Positions 1 to 7,711 of a stretch of DNA of 9,429 bases are shown here, one piece after another. A program made the translations under genes and the position numbers. The DNA comes from Bacteroidales bacterium. Lineage in GTDB: Bacteria; Bacteroidota; Bacteroidia; Bacteroidales; UBA932. A model generated the notes under the pieces. The model made no database searches and was not told the origin of the DNA. It was given only the letters and a program-made list of their open reading frames with translations. How positions within the stretch are numbered: position 1 is the stretch's first letter; every line of letters begins with the position of its first letter. The stretch is from contig JAFYIK010000025.1 of assembly GCA_017538685.1 (NCBI GenBank), forward strand, positions 1 to 9,429. Direction: 5' to 3'.

Positions 1-489
1 CACGTCAAGCCGGGCAAGGGCCCCGCTTTCGTGAAGACCAAACTCCGCAACCTGGAGAACGGCCGCATCCTGGAGAACACCTTCACCGCAGGCGCCAAGA
101 TCGAGACCATCGAGGTCGAGCGCCGTCCTTACCAGTTCCTCTACGACGACGGTGAGGCATTCAACTTTATGCACGAAGAGACTTACGAGCAGATCACTCT
201 GCCCCACGACGTTGTGGAGAATTCCGACCTTATGAAGGAAGGACAGCACGTCGAGATGATGTTCGTTACCGGAGACGAAGAGCGCTGCCTCACCTGCGAA
301 CTCCCGACTTACGTGACCCTCGAGGTTACTTATTCCGAGCCCGCAGTCAAGGGTAATACCGCCACTACCTCCGCTCTCAAGGAAGTCACCCTCGAGACCG
401 GCGCCAAGATTATGGTTCCTCTCTTCATCGAGCAGGGCGACAAGATCACCGTGAACACCACCGACCGCACCTACGGTCAGAGAGTCTAA
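1..489 (+). CDS. efp: Translation elongation factor P, 5' end missing
   Basis: EF-P binds ribosomes stalled at consecutive prolines and promotes peptide-bond formation from between the P and E sites. The gene enters the window already open in frame 1, and 162 residues remain of a family usually about 185-190 long, so roughly 25-30 N-terminal residues lie upstream. The first visible residues, HVKPGKGPAF, are the tip of the domain I loop. The lysine of PGKG (codon at 16-18) aligns with E. coli Lys34, the residue modified in many bacteria; because it is lysine, the arginine-rhamnosylated (EarP) type is unlikely. The two OB-fold domains follow, with family landmarks such as FNFMHEETYEQ, a TLEV...G(N)TA stretch, TGAKIMVPLFIEQGDKI and the terminal YGQRV. 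The stop is TAA, and rlmH begins five bases later, suggesting co-transcription. Identity is secure; only the 5' end and promoter are unseen. Confidence 0.97.
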   Translation, partial: HVKPGKGPAFVKTKLRNLENGRILENTFTAGAKIETIEVERRPYQFLYDDGEAFNFMHEETYEQITLPHDVVENSDLMKEGQHVEMMFVTGDEERCLTCELPTYVTLEVTYSEPAVKGNTATTSALKEVTLETGAKIMVPLFIEQGDKITVNTTDRTYGQRV

Positions 490-494
490 GACGG

Positions 495-965
495 TTGCGG
501 GTTTCGCTGCTGACAGTCGGTAAGACCGACATTAAGTGGGTATCTGAAGGCCTGGAAGTGTATTCTTCCAGGCTTCAGCACTATATACCCTTCGAGGTCA
601 GGGAAATTCCCGAGCTCAAAAACGTGTCGGCCCTCTCGAAGGAGCAGATCAAGACTTCCGAGGGAAAGCTCATACTGAAAGCAGTGAAAGACTCCGACGA
701 ACTCATCCTCCTGGACGAGCGCGGAAAGGAATTCCGGTCGGTGGAATTCTCCGACTGGCTTGGGCGCAAGTTCCAGCAGGGCCGCGACCTCGTTTTCGTC
801 ATCGGCGGGGCATACGGCTTCAGCCCTGAAGTTTATCATAGGGCGAACGGGATGATCTCCCTCTCGAAGATGACTTTTTCGCACCAGATGGTGCGCACGA
901 TTTTTGTTGAACAGCTATACCGCGCTCTCACCATCCTGAAAGGGGAGTCGTATCACCACGAATGA
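495..965 (+). CDS. rlmH: 23S rRNA (pseudouridine-1915-N3)-methyltransferase RlmH
   Basis: This SPOUT-class enzyme uses S-adenosylmethionine to methylate pseudouridine 1915 in helix 69 of 23S rRNA. The product has 156 residues, against 155 in E. coli. The knotted C-terminal half carries the expected landmarks: LDERGKEF, the glycine-rich cofactor loop VIGGAYGFSP (about residues 100-109), LSKMTFSHQMVR, EQLYRA and the characteristic terminal YHHE. The start is TTG at 495. It is preferred because MRVSLLTVGKTD matches the family N-terminus and no in-frame ATG occurs until about residue 114, inside the core fold. No clear Shine-Dalgarno is present, as is usual in Bacteroidota. The gene follows efp by five bases and its TGA overlaps the ATG of the kinase gene (ATGA), so translation of the two is probably coupled. 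Confidence 0.96.
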   Translation: MRVSLLTVGKTDIKWVSEGLEVYSSRLQHYIPFEVREIPELKNVSALSKEQIKTSEGKLILKAVKDSDELILLDERGKEFRSVEFSDWLGRKFQQGRDLVFVIGGAYGFSPEVYHRANGMISLSKMTFSHQMVRTIFVEQLYRALTILKGESYHHE

Positions 966-3900
966 AAGTCAGTCGCAAACTTCTATCGGCCATTTTCATA
1001 GGCGCGGCAGTGCTGCTGTTCGCCATCTCGCTTTTCACCCCGGAGGCCAAGGGGGATACCAAACGCGCGGCCCGCAGGGTCGAGGCTGTCCTGAGCCACA
1101 GGCTGGAAACGCTCGACTCCTTCGCCGAGAAGGCCTTCGAAGGCTCGTCCGAGCAGTGGATGGACCTTGGAAAGCTGCCGGCGGATATGGTCGTCTACCG
1201 CTATGTCAGCGACCGCCTTCAGTCGTGGACTAACCAGTTCCCGGTCAGTAACGACGACATAGTCCGAAGGACCTACGTCACGCGCTACCGTCGCCGTGGC
1301 ATCATCCAGACCCCGTTCCTGGACCTTAATTCATATTACACCTATATTAAGCTCAGCCCGACGGCGAGCTATCTGGTGAAGCGGGTGGACCGCGGTCTGG
1401 TGACTGTGGTCGTGGGCTTGAAGCTGGATGGAAACGAGAGGCTCCTGCTGGGCGACGGCTACTCCATCCGCAGCCTGCATACCCCCGACGGCACTGGCGT
1501 CACATACGCCGGTCAGCCCGTGTTCAAGGTGGTCTACGAGTCGCTGCCGGTGCGCAGCAAGCTCCCGACGCACCTGGTCTGGATCGCGTTCGCGCTGTTC
1601 GCCGTGGGCATCATTATGCGCCTGAAGAGCTCTCCCAGCGTGCGCGGGTCGCTCGCGTCCATAGGTCTGCTGCTCCTGTCCACCGTCGCGCTGGCGAAAT
1701 GGTTCCCGATTACGGAGGGCGAGCTGAGTCAGATTTCGGTCATCCTCGTGATCAACCTGATCACGTTTATGATATCGCTGTGCCTGTACCTCTGCCGCGA
1801 AAGCATTTGGGCGGGGTTCAAGAGCCGTGTCGGCAGAATTGTCGCCGGCATCGCTGACGTCGTGGCCATCCTCGGCATCTTCGCGTTCTCTTATATAGAG
1901 CTGTTCAAGGTCTTCGTCTACACGCACATAAGCCTGGATCTTACGAAGCTCGACCTGCTGAGCTGGGAATCGGCCGCCGTGATGAGCACTTTCGTGCTGA
2001 TGCTGGTTTCCACTATGCTGCTGGCCGTGCTGCTTATGCCGGCGGTGACCCGCAACGCCCGGAAGGTGAACATCTTCTCCGTGCCAGGAAGGGTGATAGG
2101 CTCGCTCGCGCTGGCGCTTTATCTGGTGCTGGTGACGACCTCGATGGGCTTCGAGAGGGAGCAGATGGTGGCTTCGTCGTGGGCGGAGAACCTGGCAAAC
2201 GACCGCGACAACGCGGTGGAGGAGCAGCTGAAGAGGGCGGAGAACCAGATTGCCTCAGACGAGGTGCTCGGCCGCGCTTCGGGCTCGGAAGACAATGCCC
2301 AGATCGCACGTGAGCGCATTATCGACAACTATCTTTTCAGGGTTCTCTCTGACTACGACGTAAGGGTGCAGATAGGCGGCGACTCGGATGCCCTCGGACT
2401 CGAATCCGGCACCCGCATCGACCAGAATTCCCGCTTCTTCTACGCGCCGCTTTCCGGCCAGAGAAGCCGCTATGTGGGCGTGTTCCAGTACTATGTGGAG
2501 GAGCAGGGCCAGAACACTATTTATGTCAGCATCGAGCCCAAGTCGGGCGATGCAGGGCGTTCGCTTTCGTCTGTCCTCGGTCTGGGAAACAAGGCCGACG
2601 AGATTCCCTGGAGATATTCTTACGCAAAGTATAAGGGCCGCGACAGGCAGTACCTGAAAGGCTCTTACGCATATCCTACCCGCCTGACTGAAGAAAAGCT
2701 TGCCGGTTTCCGCTCGCTTCAGGAGACCGATTATGTGTCCGGCGGTTACCTGCACTTCGTGAACAAGGTTTCCGAGGACGAAATAATCATCATCTCCCGC
2801 CAGTACAAGAACGTGGATTCGAACCTGCTGGCGCTCGCTATGGTGACCCTCGTATTTTTCCTCTTCGCCAGCATTTTCTCGGGCAAGAGCTCGCGGGCGC
2901 CGCTGCCACCGAACTCATTCAAGAAGACCATCACCATCCTGACCACGGTCTCCCTGACTGTCACTATGGCGGTGCTCGCCACCTTCAGCGTCACCTTCGT
3001 CTTCGGCCGCAACGAGGCCAACGCCCGGACTATGATGTCGGACAAGACCAACTCCATCCGCACTATGCTCCAGGCCGGGCTTCGCAGTTACAGCTCGACC
3101 GACGCTCTGTTCTCGCGTGAGACCCTGGCGCTCATCCGCCGCATTTCGGACAACACCGGCTCGGACATCTCCATCTTCCGCCCGGACGGCCGTATCCTTA
3201 TGTCCACCTCTCCTGAGGTCTTCGAAAAGATGGTTCTCGGCAGCCGCCTGAACGAGACGGCGTACTACCATATAATGTATCTCAGCGAGGGACATTTCAT
3301 CCAGCGCGAGAAATACGGTTCACGCTGGATCTACACTATGTACGCTCCGGTGATGGGCGCGGACGGAAGCATAGTCGCTATCTTCTCGTCGCCTTATATG
3401 GAACGCAGCTACGACTTCCAGCTCGACGCTGTGACGCACACTATCAGCATCCTGATAGTTTTCGTGATTCTGCTTCTGCTCTCGCTGGCGCTGATGTCCT
3501 ATGCGGTAGACAGGACCTTCAGGCCCATCTCTGAAATGAGCCGCAAGATGGAGGCCGGCGGAGTGGACCGTCTGGAATATATCTCCTACGACCGTCAGGA
3601 CGAAATTTCCTCGCTGGTGCAGTCGTATAACCGTATGGTCACCGATCTTACCGCCTCCACCAAGGCGCTGGCCCAGGCCGAGCGCGACAAGGCCTGGAGC
3701 GAGATGGCGCGCAACGTGGCCCACGAAATCAAGAATCCTCTGACGCCTATGCGCCTGCAGATTCAACGCATCCAGCGCCTGAAGGCCAACGGCGACCCCA
3801 GCTGGCAGACCAAGTTCGACGATATGGCCACCATCCTGCTGGACCATATCGACGTGCTGACCGAGACGGCGAACCAGTTCTCCGATTTCGCAAAGCTCTA

Positions 3901-4354
3901 TTCCGAGGAGCCGGTGGAGATTAAACTCGACGAACTATTGAAGGACGAAGTGGATATGTACGGCGCCCGTCCCGGCGTGGACTTCGAGTACCTCGGCCTG
4001 CCCGGCGTGGTGATCCTCGGTCCCCGTCCTCAACTCGTGCGCGTGTTCGTGAACATCCTCAACAACGCCGTTCAGGCCTGCGAAGGCAAGCCGGACGCGA
4101 AAGTGCTCGTGTCTTTGCGCAACGGCACCGATCCGGGATTCTACGAAATAGTCTTCGAAGACAACGGCCCCGGCGTGGACGAAGAGCACCTCTTCAAACT
4201 CTTCACCCCGAAGTTTACCACCAAGACCGGCGGCAGCGGCCTTGGCCTCAGCATCTGCAAGAGCATCCTGGAGCGCTGCGGCGCCGCCATCGCCTACTCG
4301 CGCAGCTTCAAGCTCGGCGGCGCCTGCTTCACCATCCGGTATCCGAAGGACTGA
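962..4354 (+). CDS. Large multi-pass NtrY-like sensor histidine kinase
   Basis: A 1130-residue membrane histidine kinase. Hydrophobic segments are visible near residues 7-25, 203-220, 230-247, 259-278, 293-320, 336-361, 378-397, 622-640, 657-682 and 827-849. Two long polar regions, about 400-620 and 683-826, probably lie outside the membrane as sensor domains. A HAMP-like linker (about 850-905) leads to the H-box AHEIKNPLTP, where His921 is the predicted phosphorylation site; this wording of the motif is typical of NtrY-type kinases. The ATP-binding domain has an N-box (NILNNA, Asn1035), a G1 box (EDNGPG, 1066-1071) and a G2 box (GGSGLGLS, 1090-1097), so the catalytic residues look intact. 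There is no receiver or output domain, and no response regulator gene in the window. The ATG overlaps the rlmH stop. The kinase assignment is firm; the signal, the partner and the exact topology are not known. The NtrY comparison is by motif only and does not imply nitrogen control. Confidence 0.93.
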   Translation: MKVSRKLLSAIFIGAAVLLFAISLFTPEAKGDTKRAARRVEAVLSHRLETLDSFAEKAFEGSSEQWMDLGKLPADMVVYRYVSDRLQSWTNQFPVSNDDIVRRTYVTRYRRRGIIQTPFLDLNSYYTYIKLSPTASYLVKRVDRGLVTVVVGLKLDGNERLLLGDGYSIRSLHTPDGTGVTYAGQPVFKVVYESLPVRSKLPTHLVWIAFALFAVGIIMRLKSSPSVRGSLASIGLLLLSTVALAKWFPITEGELSQISVILVINLITFMISLCLYLCRESIWAGFKSRVGRIVAGIADVVAILGIFAFSYIELFKVFVYTHISLDLTKLDLLSWESAAVMSTFVLMLVSTMLLAVLLMPAVTRNARKVNIFSVPGRVIGSLALALYLVLVTTSMGFEREQMVASSWAENLANDRDNAVEEQLKRAENQIASDEVLGRASGSEDNAQIARERIIDNYLFRVLSDYDVRVQIGGDSDALGLESGTRIDQNSRFFYAPLSGQRSRYVGVFQYYVEEQGQNTIYVSIEPKSGDAGRSLSSVLGLGNKADEIPWRYSYAKYKGRDRQYLKGSYAYPTRLTEEKLAGFRSLQETDYVSGGYLHFVNKVSEDEIIIISRQYKNVDSNLLALAMVTLVFFLFASIFSGKSSRAPLPPNSFKKTITILTTVSLTVTMAVLATFSVTFVFGRNEANARTMMSDKTNSIRTMLQAGLRSYSSTDALFSRETLALIRRISDNTGSDISIFRPDGRILMSTSPEVFEKMVLGSRLNETAYYHIMYLSEGHFIQREKYGSRWIYTMYAPVMGADGSIVAIFSSPYMERSYDFQLDAVTHTISILIVFVILLLLSLALMSYAVDRTFRPISEMSRKMEAGGVDRLEYISYDRQDEISSLVQSYNRMVTDLTASTKALAQAERDKAWSEMARNVAHEIKNPLTPMRLQIQRIQRLKANGDPSWQTKFDDMATILLDHIDVLTETANQFSDFAKLYSEEPVEIKLDELLKDEVDMYGARPGVDFEYLGLPGVVILGPRPQLVRVFVNILNNAVQACEGKPDAKVLVSLRNGTDPGFYEIVFEDNGPGVDEEHLFKLFTPKFTTKTGGSGLGLSICKSILERCGAAIAYSRSFKLGGACFTIRYPKD

Positions 4355-4359
4355 TACTG

Positions 4360-4391
4360 CGAAACTTAGTCATTTTTAATGCTAAGCTTCG
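4360..4391 (+). terminator. Imperfect hairpin after the kinase gene, possible terminator
   Basis: Six bases past the kinase stop, CGAAACTTAG (4360-4369) pairs with CTAAGCTTCG (4382-4391) with one A-C mismatch. The intervening bases add CATT/AATG pairs around a TTT loop, leaving one bulged T at 4370. The result is about 13 pairs. There is no T-run after it on either strand, so it is not a classical intrinsic terminator. Its position, between a finished operon and the next promoter, favours a terminator or a 3'-end stabilising role. Confidence 0.4.
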
Positions 4392-4407
4392 AACCGGAGA
4401 CAAACGC

Positions 4408-4423
4408 TAGCAAATTTTTGCTA
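4408..4423. promoter_or_regulatory. Perfect 7-2-7 palindrome overlapping the engB promoter
   Basis: TAGCAAA-TT-TTTGCTA is a perfect inverted repeat with seven-base arms and a two-base centre. Its last two bases are the first two of the promoter element at 4422. An operator for a dimeric regulator placed here would cover the core promoter. No regulator gene is nearby. Because the arms are AT-rich, chance is a real alternative. Confidence 0.35.
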
Positions 4424-4429
4424 TATTTG
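4422..4429 (+). promoter_or_regulatory. -7 promoter element (TATATTTG) for the engB operon
   Basis: TATATTTG matches all fixed positions of the Bacteroidota primary-sigma -7 element TAnnTTTG. I see no convincing -33 TTG at the usual distance. Transcription should start a few bases downstream, near 4433-4436. That would put a GTG at 4429 within the promoter and leave the ATG at 4447 behind a leader of about 10-15 bases. It would drive engB, prs, the small membrane protein gene and der. Confidence 0.6.
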
Positions 4430-4446
4430 TGACGGTTAGGGTCGAT

Positions 4447-5043
4447 ATGAAAATTAGCAGCGCAAAATTTGCCGGAAGCAGCACCAGAGTGGCTGGAAAG
4501 CCGCAGAGGAAGCTGCCGGAATTTGCGTTTATCGGCAGGAGTAACGTAGGCAAGAGCAGCCTCATCAATATGCTCTGCCGGAACAGTCGCCTGGCGATGA
4601 CTTCAAGCACTCCGGGAAAGACAAAACTCGTCAATCATTTTCTCATCAATGACCAGTGGTATCTGGTGGACCTTCCCGGATACGGCTATGCCAGGATGGG
4701 GCAGAAAGGCCGCGACGAATTGAAGACGGTCATCAATGACTATATCCTTGGCAGCGAAGAACTTGTGATGCTTTTCGTGCTGGTGGACAGCCGTCACGAC
4801 ATAACGAAAATAGACCAGGATTTCATCCGCGAACTTGGCGAAAACGGGATACCGTTCGGAATCATTTTCACAAAAGGCGACAAATCCGGCCCGAACGTGC
4901 TTAAAGCGCAGATTGAAAAGGACAAGCAGATCCTTTCCCAAGAATGGGAAGAGATGCCGCCTATGTTCGAAAGTTCCGCTCAATCGGGCGCGGGGCGAGA
5001 AGAGATACTCGATTATATAGACAATATACTGAAATCTTTATAA
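4447..5043 (+). CDS. engB: Ribosome biogenesis GTP-binding protein EngB/YsxC (YihA)
   Basis: EngB is an essential small GTPase needed for assembly of the 50S subunit. From ATG 4447 it has 198 residues, a normal length. The GTPase motifs are complete: G1 GRSNVGKS (30-37), switch-region TPGKT (55-59), G3 DLPGYG (75-80), G4 TKGD (142-145) and G5 SSA (176-178). An in-frame GTG at 4429 would add six residues. I reject it because it lies in the predicted -7 element and because MKISSAKF matches the usual family N-terminus (short strand beginning M-x-I-x-x-A-x-F). The first ~20 codons use more A-rich and AGA/AGG codons than the neighbouring genes, common near starts. prs begins four bases after the stop, so the two share a transcript. 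Confidence 0.96.
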   Translation: MKISSAKFAGSSTRVAGKPQRKLPEFAFIGRSNVGKSSLINMLCRNSRLAMTSSTPGKTKLVNHFLINDQWYLVDLPGYGYARMGQKGRDELKTVINDYILGSEELVMLFVLVDSRHDITKIDQDFIRELGENGIPFGIIFTKGDKSGPNVLKAQIEKDKQILSQEWEEMPPMFESSAQSGAGREEILDYIDNILKSL

Positions 5044-5047
5044 CCCT

Positions 5048-6022
5048 ATGCAACACAATCACAGAATGGAGTTGTTTGCGTGCGATGCCTCGAGGGACTT
5101 CGCGTGCAGAGTCGTTGAGGAGTTGAACAAAAACACACGCGAAGACTTTGAAGGCCCGTATCATATCGGGGATATGTCGGTCACGCGTTTCAGCGACGGT
5201 GAGTTCCAGCCCCAATACAATGAGAGCGTGCGTGGCGCCTCAGTCTACATCATCCAGTCTACGATACCGCCGGCAGACAATCTGATGGAGCTGCTGCTCG
5301 CTATCGATGCCGCGAAGCGCGCCTCCGCCGACACCGTGGTTGCAGTCATCCCTTATTTCGGCTGGGCCAGGCAGGACCGCAAGGACCGTCCGCGTGTCGC
5401 CATCGGCGCGAAGCTGGTCGCTAACCTTCTGACCGCGGCCGGCGCCGACCGTGTGATGACCTGCGATCTGCACGCTGACCAGATCCAGGGCTTCTTCGAC
5501 ATCCCGGTGGACCACGTTTCCGGTTCGTGGGTGTTCCTACCTATGCTCCGCCAGATGAATATCGAGGACCTTTCGATAGCGGCTCCGGATATGGGCGGCG
5601 CAAAGAGGGCGCATCTTTACGCGAAGGCGCTCGGCACCCCGATGGTCATCTGCCATAAAACCCGTGAAAGGGCGAATGTGGTCGGCAGCATCACCGCCAT
5701 CGGCGATGTGGAGGGAAAGAACATAGTGATTATCGACGATATGATCGACACCGCCGGCACCCTCTGCAAGGTGGCCGACGTGCTTATGTCTATGGGCGCG
5801 AAGAGCGTGCGAGCCTGCGCGACCCACGGTATGCTCAGCGGCGAAGCGGTGCAGCGCATCCACGATTCTTCGCTCAACGAGGTGTTCATCACGGACACCA
5901 TCCCGCACCCCGAACTCGCCAATGATCCGAAGATCAGGATAGTGTCTATGGCGGCCGTGTTCGCTTCCATCATAGACAAGGTCTACAACTACGAACCCAT
6001 CAGCCCCGAATTCGACAAGTAA
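5048..6022 (+). CDS. prs: Ribose-phosphate pyrophosphokinase (PRPP synthetase)
   Basis: Transfers pyrophosphate from ATP to ribose 5-phosphate to make PRPP, the precursor of purines, pyrimidines, NAD, histidine and tryptophan. The 324-residue product is close to the usual ~315. Visible landmarks are RFSDGEF with NESVRG near the N-terminus, IIQST, the catalytic flexible loop PYFGWARQDRKDRPR (102-116), the metal/ATP site DLHADQIQGFFD (from Asp140, with His142), KTRERANV, and the PRPP-binding loop DDMIDTAGTL (230-239). The sequence reads as the Bacteroidota type, with GWARQDRKDRPR. About six extra residues (around EDFEGPY) precede the first conserved block. The start could be ATG 5048 or ATG 5066 (MELFACDASRD); the latter gives an N-terminus closer to the family. 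The TAA shares one base with the ATG of the next gene. Confidence 0.97.
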   Translation: MQHNHRMELFACDASRDFACRVVEELNKNTREDFEGPYHIGDMSVTRFSDGEFQPQYNESVRGASVYIIQSTIPPADNLMELLLAIDAAKRASADTVVAVIPYFGWARQDRKDRPRVAIGAKLVANLLTAAGADRVMTCDLHADQIQGFFDIPVDHVSGSWVFLPMLRQMNIEDLSIAAPDMGGAKRAHLYAKALGTPMVICHKTRERANVVGSITAIGDVEGKNIVIIDDMIDTAGTLCKVADVLMSMGAKSVRACATHGMLSGEAVQRIHDSSLNEVFITDTIPHPELANDPKIRIVSMAAVFASIIDKVYNYEPISPEFDK

Positions 6023-6291
6023 TGACCACCTTCATAGCAGCGGCGATAGTGCTGGGCCTTGGCATCCTCGGGATGTGCGTCTTCCTTCTGAAGAAGGACG
6101 GCGAGTTTCCGAAGTACGACGTGGGCTCCAATCCCGAGATGCAAAAGCGAGGGATACGCTGCTTCAAGGATGTGGACGCCGAACTGCACGACCGCCCGGT
6201 CAAGTGCGACGGCAATTACTCCGACGCTTGCAAGAGCTGTCAGTTATACACCAGTCATCCCCGACCTGATCGGGGGTCTTTACCCCAATAG
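6022..6291 (+). CDS. Small Cys-rich single-pass membrane protein, function unknown
   Basis: An 89-residue product with one N-terminal hydrophobic segment (about residues 3-23) followed by KKDGEFPKYDVGSNPEMQKRG and a short polar domain. That domain holds cysteines at 47, 62, 70 and 73; the last three form C-x7-C-x2-C, which could bind a metal or form disulphides. Small proteins with a membrane anchor, a KxGxFP..xxxN-P/K motif and a conserved Cys are familiar from Bacteroidota genomes, but I cannot name a family with a known role. The ATG overlaps the prs stop (TAATG) and der starts three bases after its TAG, so it is embedded in the operon and probably translated. The last residues, from about His79 to Ser86, are encoded by a repeat-like palindrome, so the tail may not be ancestral. 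Confidence 0.75.
   Translation: MTTFIAAAIVLGLGILGMCVFLLKKDGEFPKYDVGSNPEMQKRGIRCFKDVDAELHDRPVKCDGNYSDACKSCQLYTSHPRPDRGSLPQ
6257..6277. repeat. REP-like GC-rich palindrome just upstream of der
   Basis: CCCCGA (6259-6264) and TCGGGG (6270-6275) pair around a five-base loop. One G-T and one A-T pair extend the stem to eight. It sits in a context (TCATCCCCGACCTGATCGGGG) resembling short palindromes that are dispersed through many bacterial genomes. It overlaps the end of the small membrane protein gene and ends 17 bases before the der ATG. TCTTTA follows, too short for a good U-tract, so attenuation before der is possible but weak. Whether it is repeated in this genome cannot be seen here. Confidence 0.55.
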
Positions 6292-6294
6292 CAT

Positions 6295-7602
6295 ATGAGT
6301 CTAGTCGCCATAGTCGGCCGGCCGAATGTCGGCAAAAGTACCCTGTTCAACCGTCTGGTGGGAATGCGCCAGGCGATAGTAGACGACACCGCGGGCGTTA
6401 CCCGCGACCGCCACTACGGCCGCTGCGAATGGTGCGGCCGCGAGTTCTCGGTCGTGGACACCGGCGGTTACACCACCAACTCCGAGGACGTTTTCGAAAG
6501 CGCCATCCGCGAACAGGTGCAGATTGCCATCAATGAGGCCGACGTGGTCCTGTTTATGGTGGAGGCCGCGACGGGCGTTACCGACTACGACGCAGAGATC
6601 GCGGACGTGCTGCGTCGGGCAAAGAAGCCCGTCGTGCTCTGCGTGAACAAGGTGGACAGCGGCGAAAAGATGTTCGACGCCTACCAGTTCTATTCGCTGG
6701 GACTGGGAGAAATCTTTAGCATTTCGGCTGCGAACGGCTCCGGCACCGGCGACCTGCTTGACGAAATAGTCAAGGTCCTGCCCGATGAACCGGAGGTTGA
6801 GGACCCGCATAAAGACTTGCCGCGCATCGCCATAGTCGGCAAGCCGAACGTCGGCAAATCTTCCATCACCAACGCGCTGCTCGGCGAGGAACGCAATATC
6901 GTGACTCCCGTCGCCGGCACGACCCGCGACTCCATCGAGACCTATTACAATAAGTTCGGCCACGAATTTATGCTGGTGGACACCGCCGGCATACGCCGTA
7001 AAGCCAAGGTCCACGAAGACCTTGAGTTCTATTCGGTTATGCGTTCGATCCGCGCTATCGAACACTCTGACGTGTGCGTTATGATGATCGACGCCACCAC
7101 CGGAATGGAGGCGCAGGATATGAATATCTTCAACCTTATCCTGAAGAACCGCAAGGGCTGCGTGCTGGTCGTGAACAAATGGGACCTCTTCATCAAGGAC
7201 AGCAATACCCTCCGCGACTACGAAAAATCTCTCCGCGAGCGTATCGCTCCGTTCACGGATGTGCCTGTCATCTTCACCTCGGTACTGAAGATGCAACGCA
7301 TCAGCGACGTGCTGGACGCCGTGGCTATGGTCTACGACAATTATTCCCGTAAGATCCCGACCGCAAAACTCAACGAAGAACTTCTCCCCATCATCGAGGA
7401 GACCCCTCCGCCGAGCACGAAGGGCAAGTACATCAAGATCAAGTACATCACCCAGCTCCCGACGCGTTTCCCGTCCTTCGCATTCTTCTGCAACCTCCCG
7501 CAGTACATCAAGGACCCGTACAAACGCTTCCTCGAGAACCAGCTCCGCAGCCGCTTCAACCTCACCGGCTGCCCCATCCAGATTTTCTGCCGGCAGAAAT
7601 AG
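6295..7602 (+). CDS. der: Ribosome assembly GTPase Der (EngA)
   Basis: Der is an essential GTPase with two tandem G domains that acts late in 50S assembly. The 435-residue length is normal. Domain 1 has GRPNVGKST (8-16), DTGG (55-58) and NKVD (118-121); domain 2 has GKPNVGKSS (182-190), DTAG (229-232) and NKWD (294-297). Between them is a short acidic linker ([13 protein letters not shown]). The C-terminal KH-like domain (from about 350) ends in the usual form: [21 protein letters not shown], then [10 protein letters not shown] and the G-x-P-I final strand. The ATG at 6295 is three bases after the preceding stop and 17 bases after the palindrome. It is the last gene of the engB group before a 313-base gap. 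Confidence 0.98.
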   Translation: MSLVAIVGRPNVGKSTLFNRLVGMRQAIVDDTAGVTRDRHYGRCEWCGREFSVVDTGGYTTNSEDVFESAIREQVQIAINEADVVLFMVEAATGVTDYDAEIADVLRRAKKPVVLCVNKVDSGEKMFDAYQFYSLGLGEIFSISAANGSGTGDLLDEIVKVLPDEPEVEDPHKDLPRIAIVGKPNVGKSSITNALLGEERNIVTPVAGTTRDSIETYYNKFGHEFMLVDTAGIRRKAKVHEDLEFYSVMRSIRAIEHSDVCVMMIDATTGMEAQDMNIFNLILKNRKGCVLVVNKWDLFIKDSNTLRDYEKSLRERIAPFTDVPVIFTSVLKMQRISDVLDAVAMVYDNYSRKIPTAKLNEELLPIIEETPPPSTKGKYIKIKYITQLPTRFPSFAFFCNLPQYIKDPYKRFLENQLRSRFNLTGCPIQIFCRQK

Positions 7603-7624
7603 CCAGCCCTGCACTACGCCCCTT

Positions 7625-7662
7625 AATTTGGTGAGTAAAATAGCGGTTTTACTCACCAAATT
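7625..7662. repeat. Perfect 16-bp inverted repeat downstream of der
   Basis: AATTTGGTGAGTAAAA (7625-7640) is followed by the loop TAGCGG and its exact complement TTTTACTCACCAAATT (7647-7662). All 16 pairs match, and a T-G pair could extend either end. It starts 22 bases after the der stop. It lacks a following T-run, so a terminator role is unproven, although a hairpin this stable could protect the mRNA 3' end. Confidence 0.85.
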
Positions 7663-7680
7663 GCTTTACCGGTGTCGTTT

Positions 7681-7708
7681 CGTGTGAAAAACGGCAGTTT
7701 TACACACG
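7681..7708. repeat. Second palindrome related to the one at 7625
   Basis: CGTGTG (7681-7686) pairs with CACACG (7703-7708); after one A-A mismatch, AAAAC pairs with GTTTT around a GGCA loop. This gives 11 pairs. The core (GTG, A-run, CGG, TTTTAC, CAC) follows the same plan as the palindrome 18 bases upstream, as if both came from one family of repeats. Confidence 0.65.
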
Positions 7709-7711
7709 GAC

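Noticed and set aside
4429..4446. GTG at 4429 as the engB start
   Set aside because: It overlaps the predicted -7 element and would add six residues before the usual family N-terminus; ATG 4447 fits both promoter and protein.
6301..7659. 452-codon minus-strand frame opposite der
   Set aside because: It is antisense to a complete, motif-perfect der. Long antisense frames arise from codon bias in GC-rich genes; its translation is Val/His/Ala/Asp-rich without domains.
7625..7662. Intrinsic terminator of der
   Set aside because: The stem is excellent but no T-run follows it (GCTTTACC), so I list it as a repeat and leave termination open.
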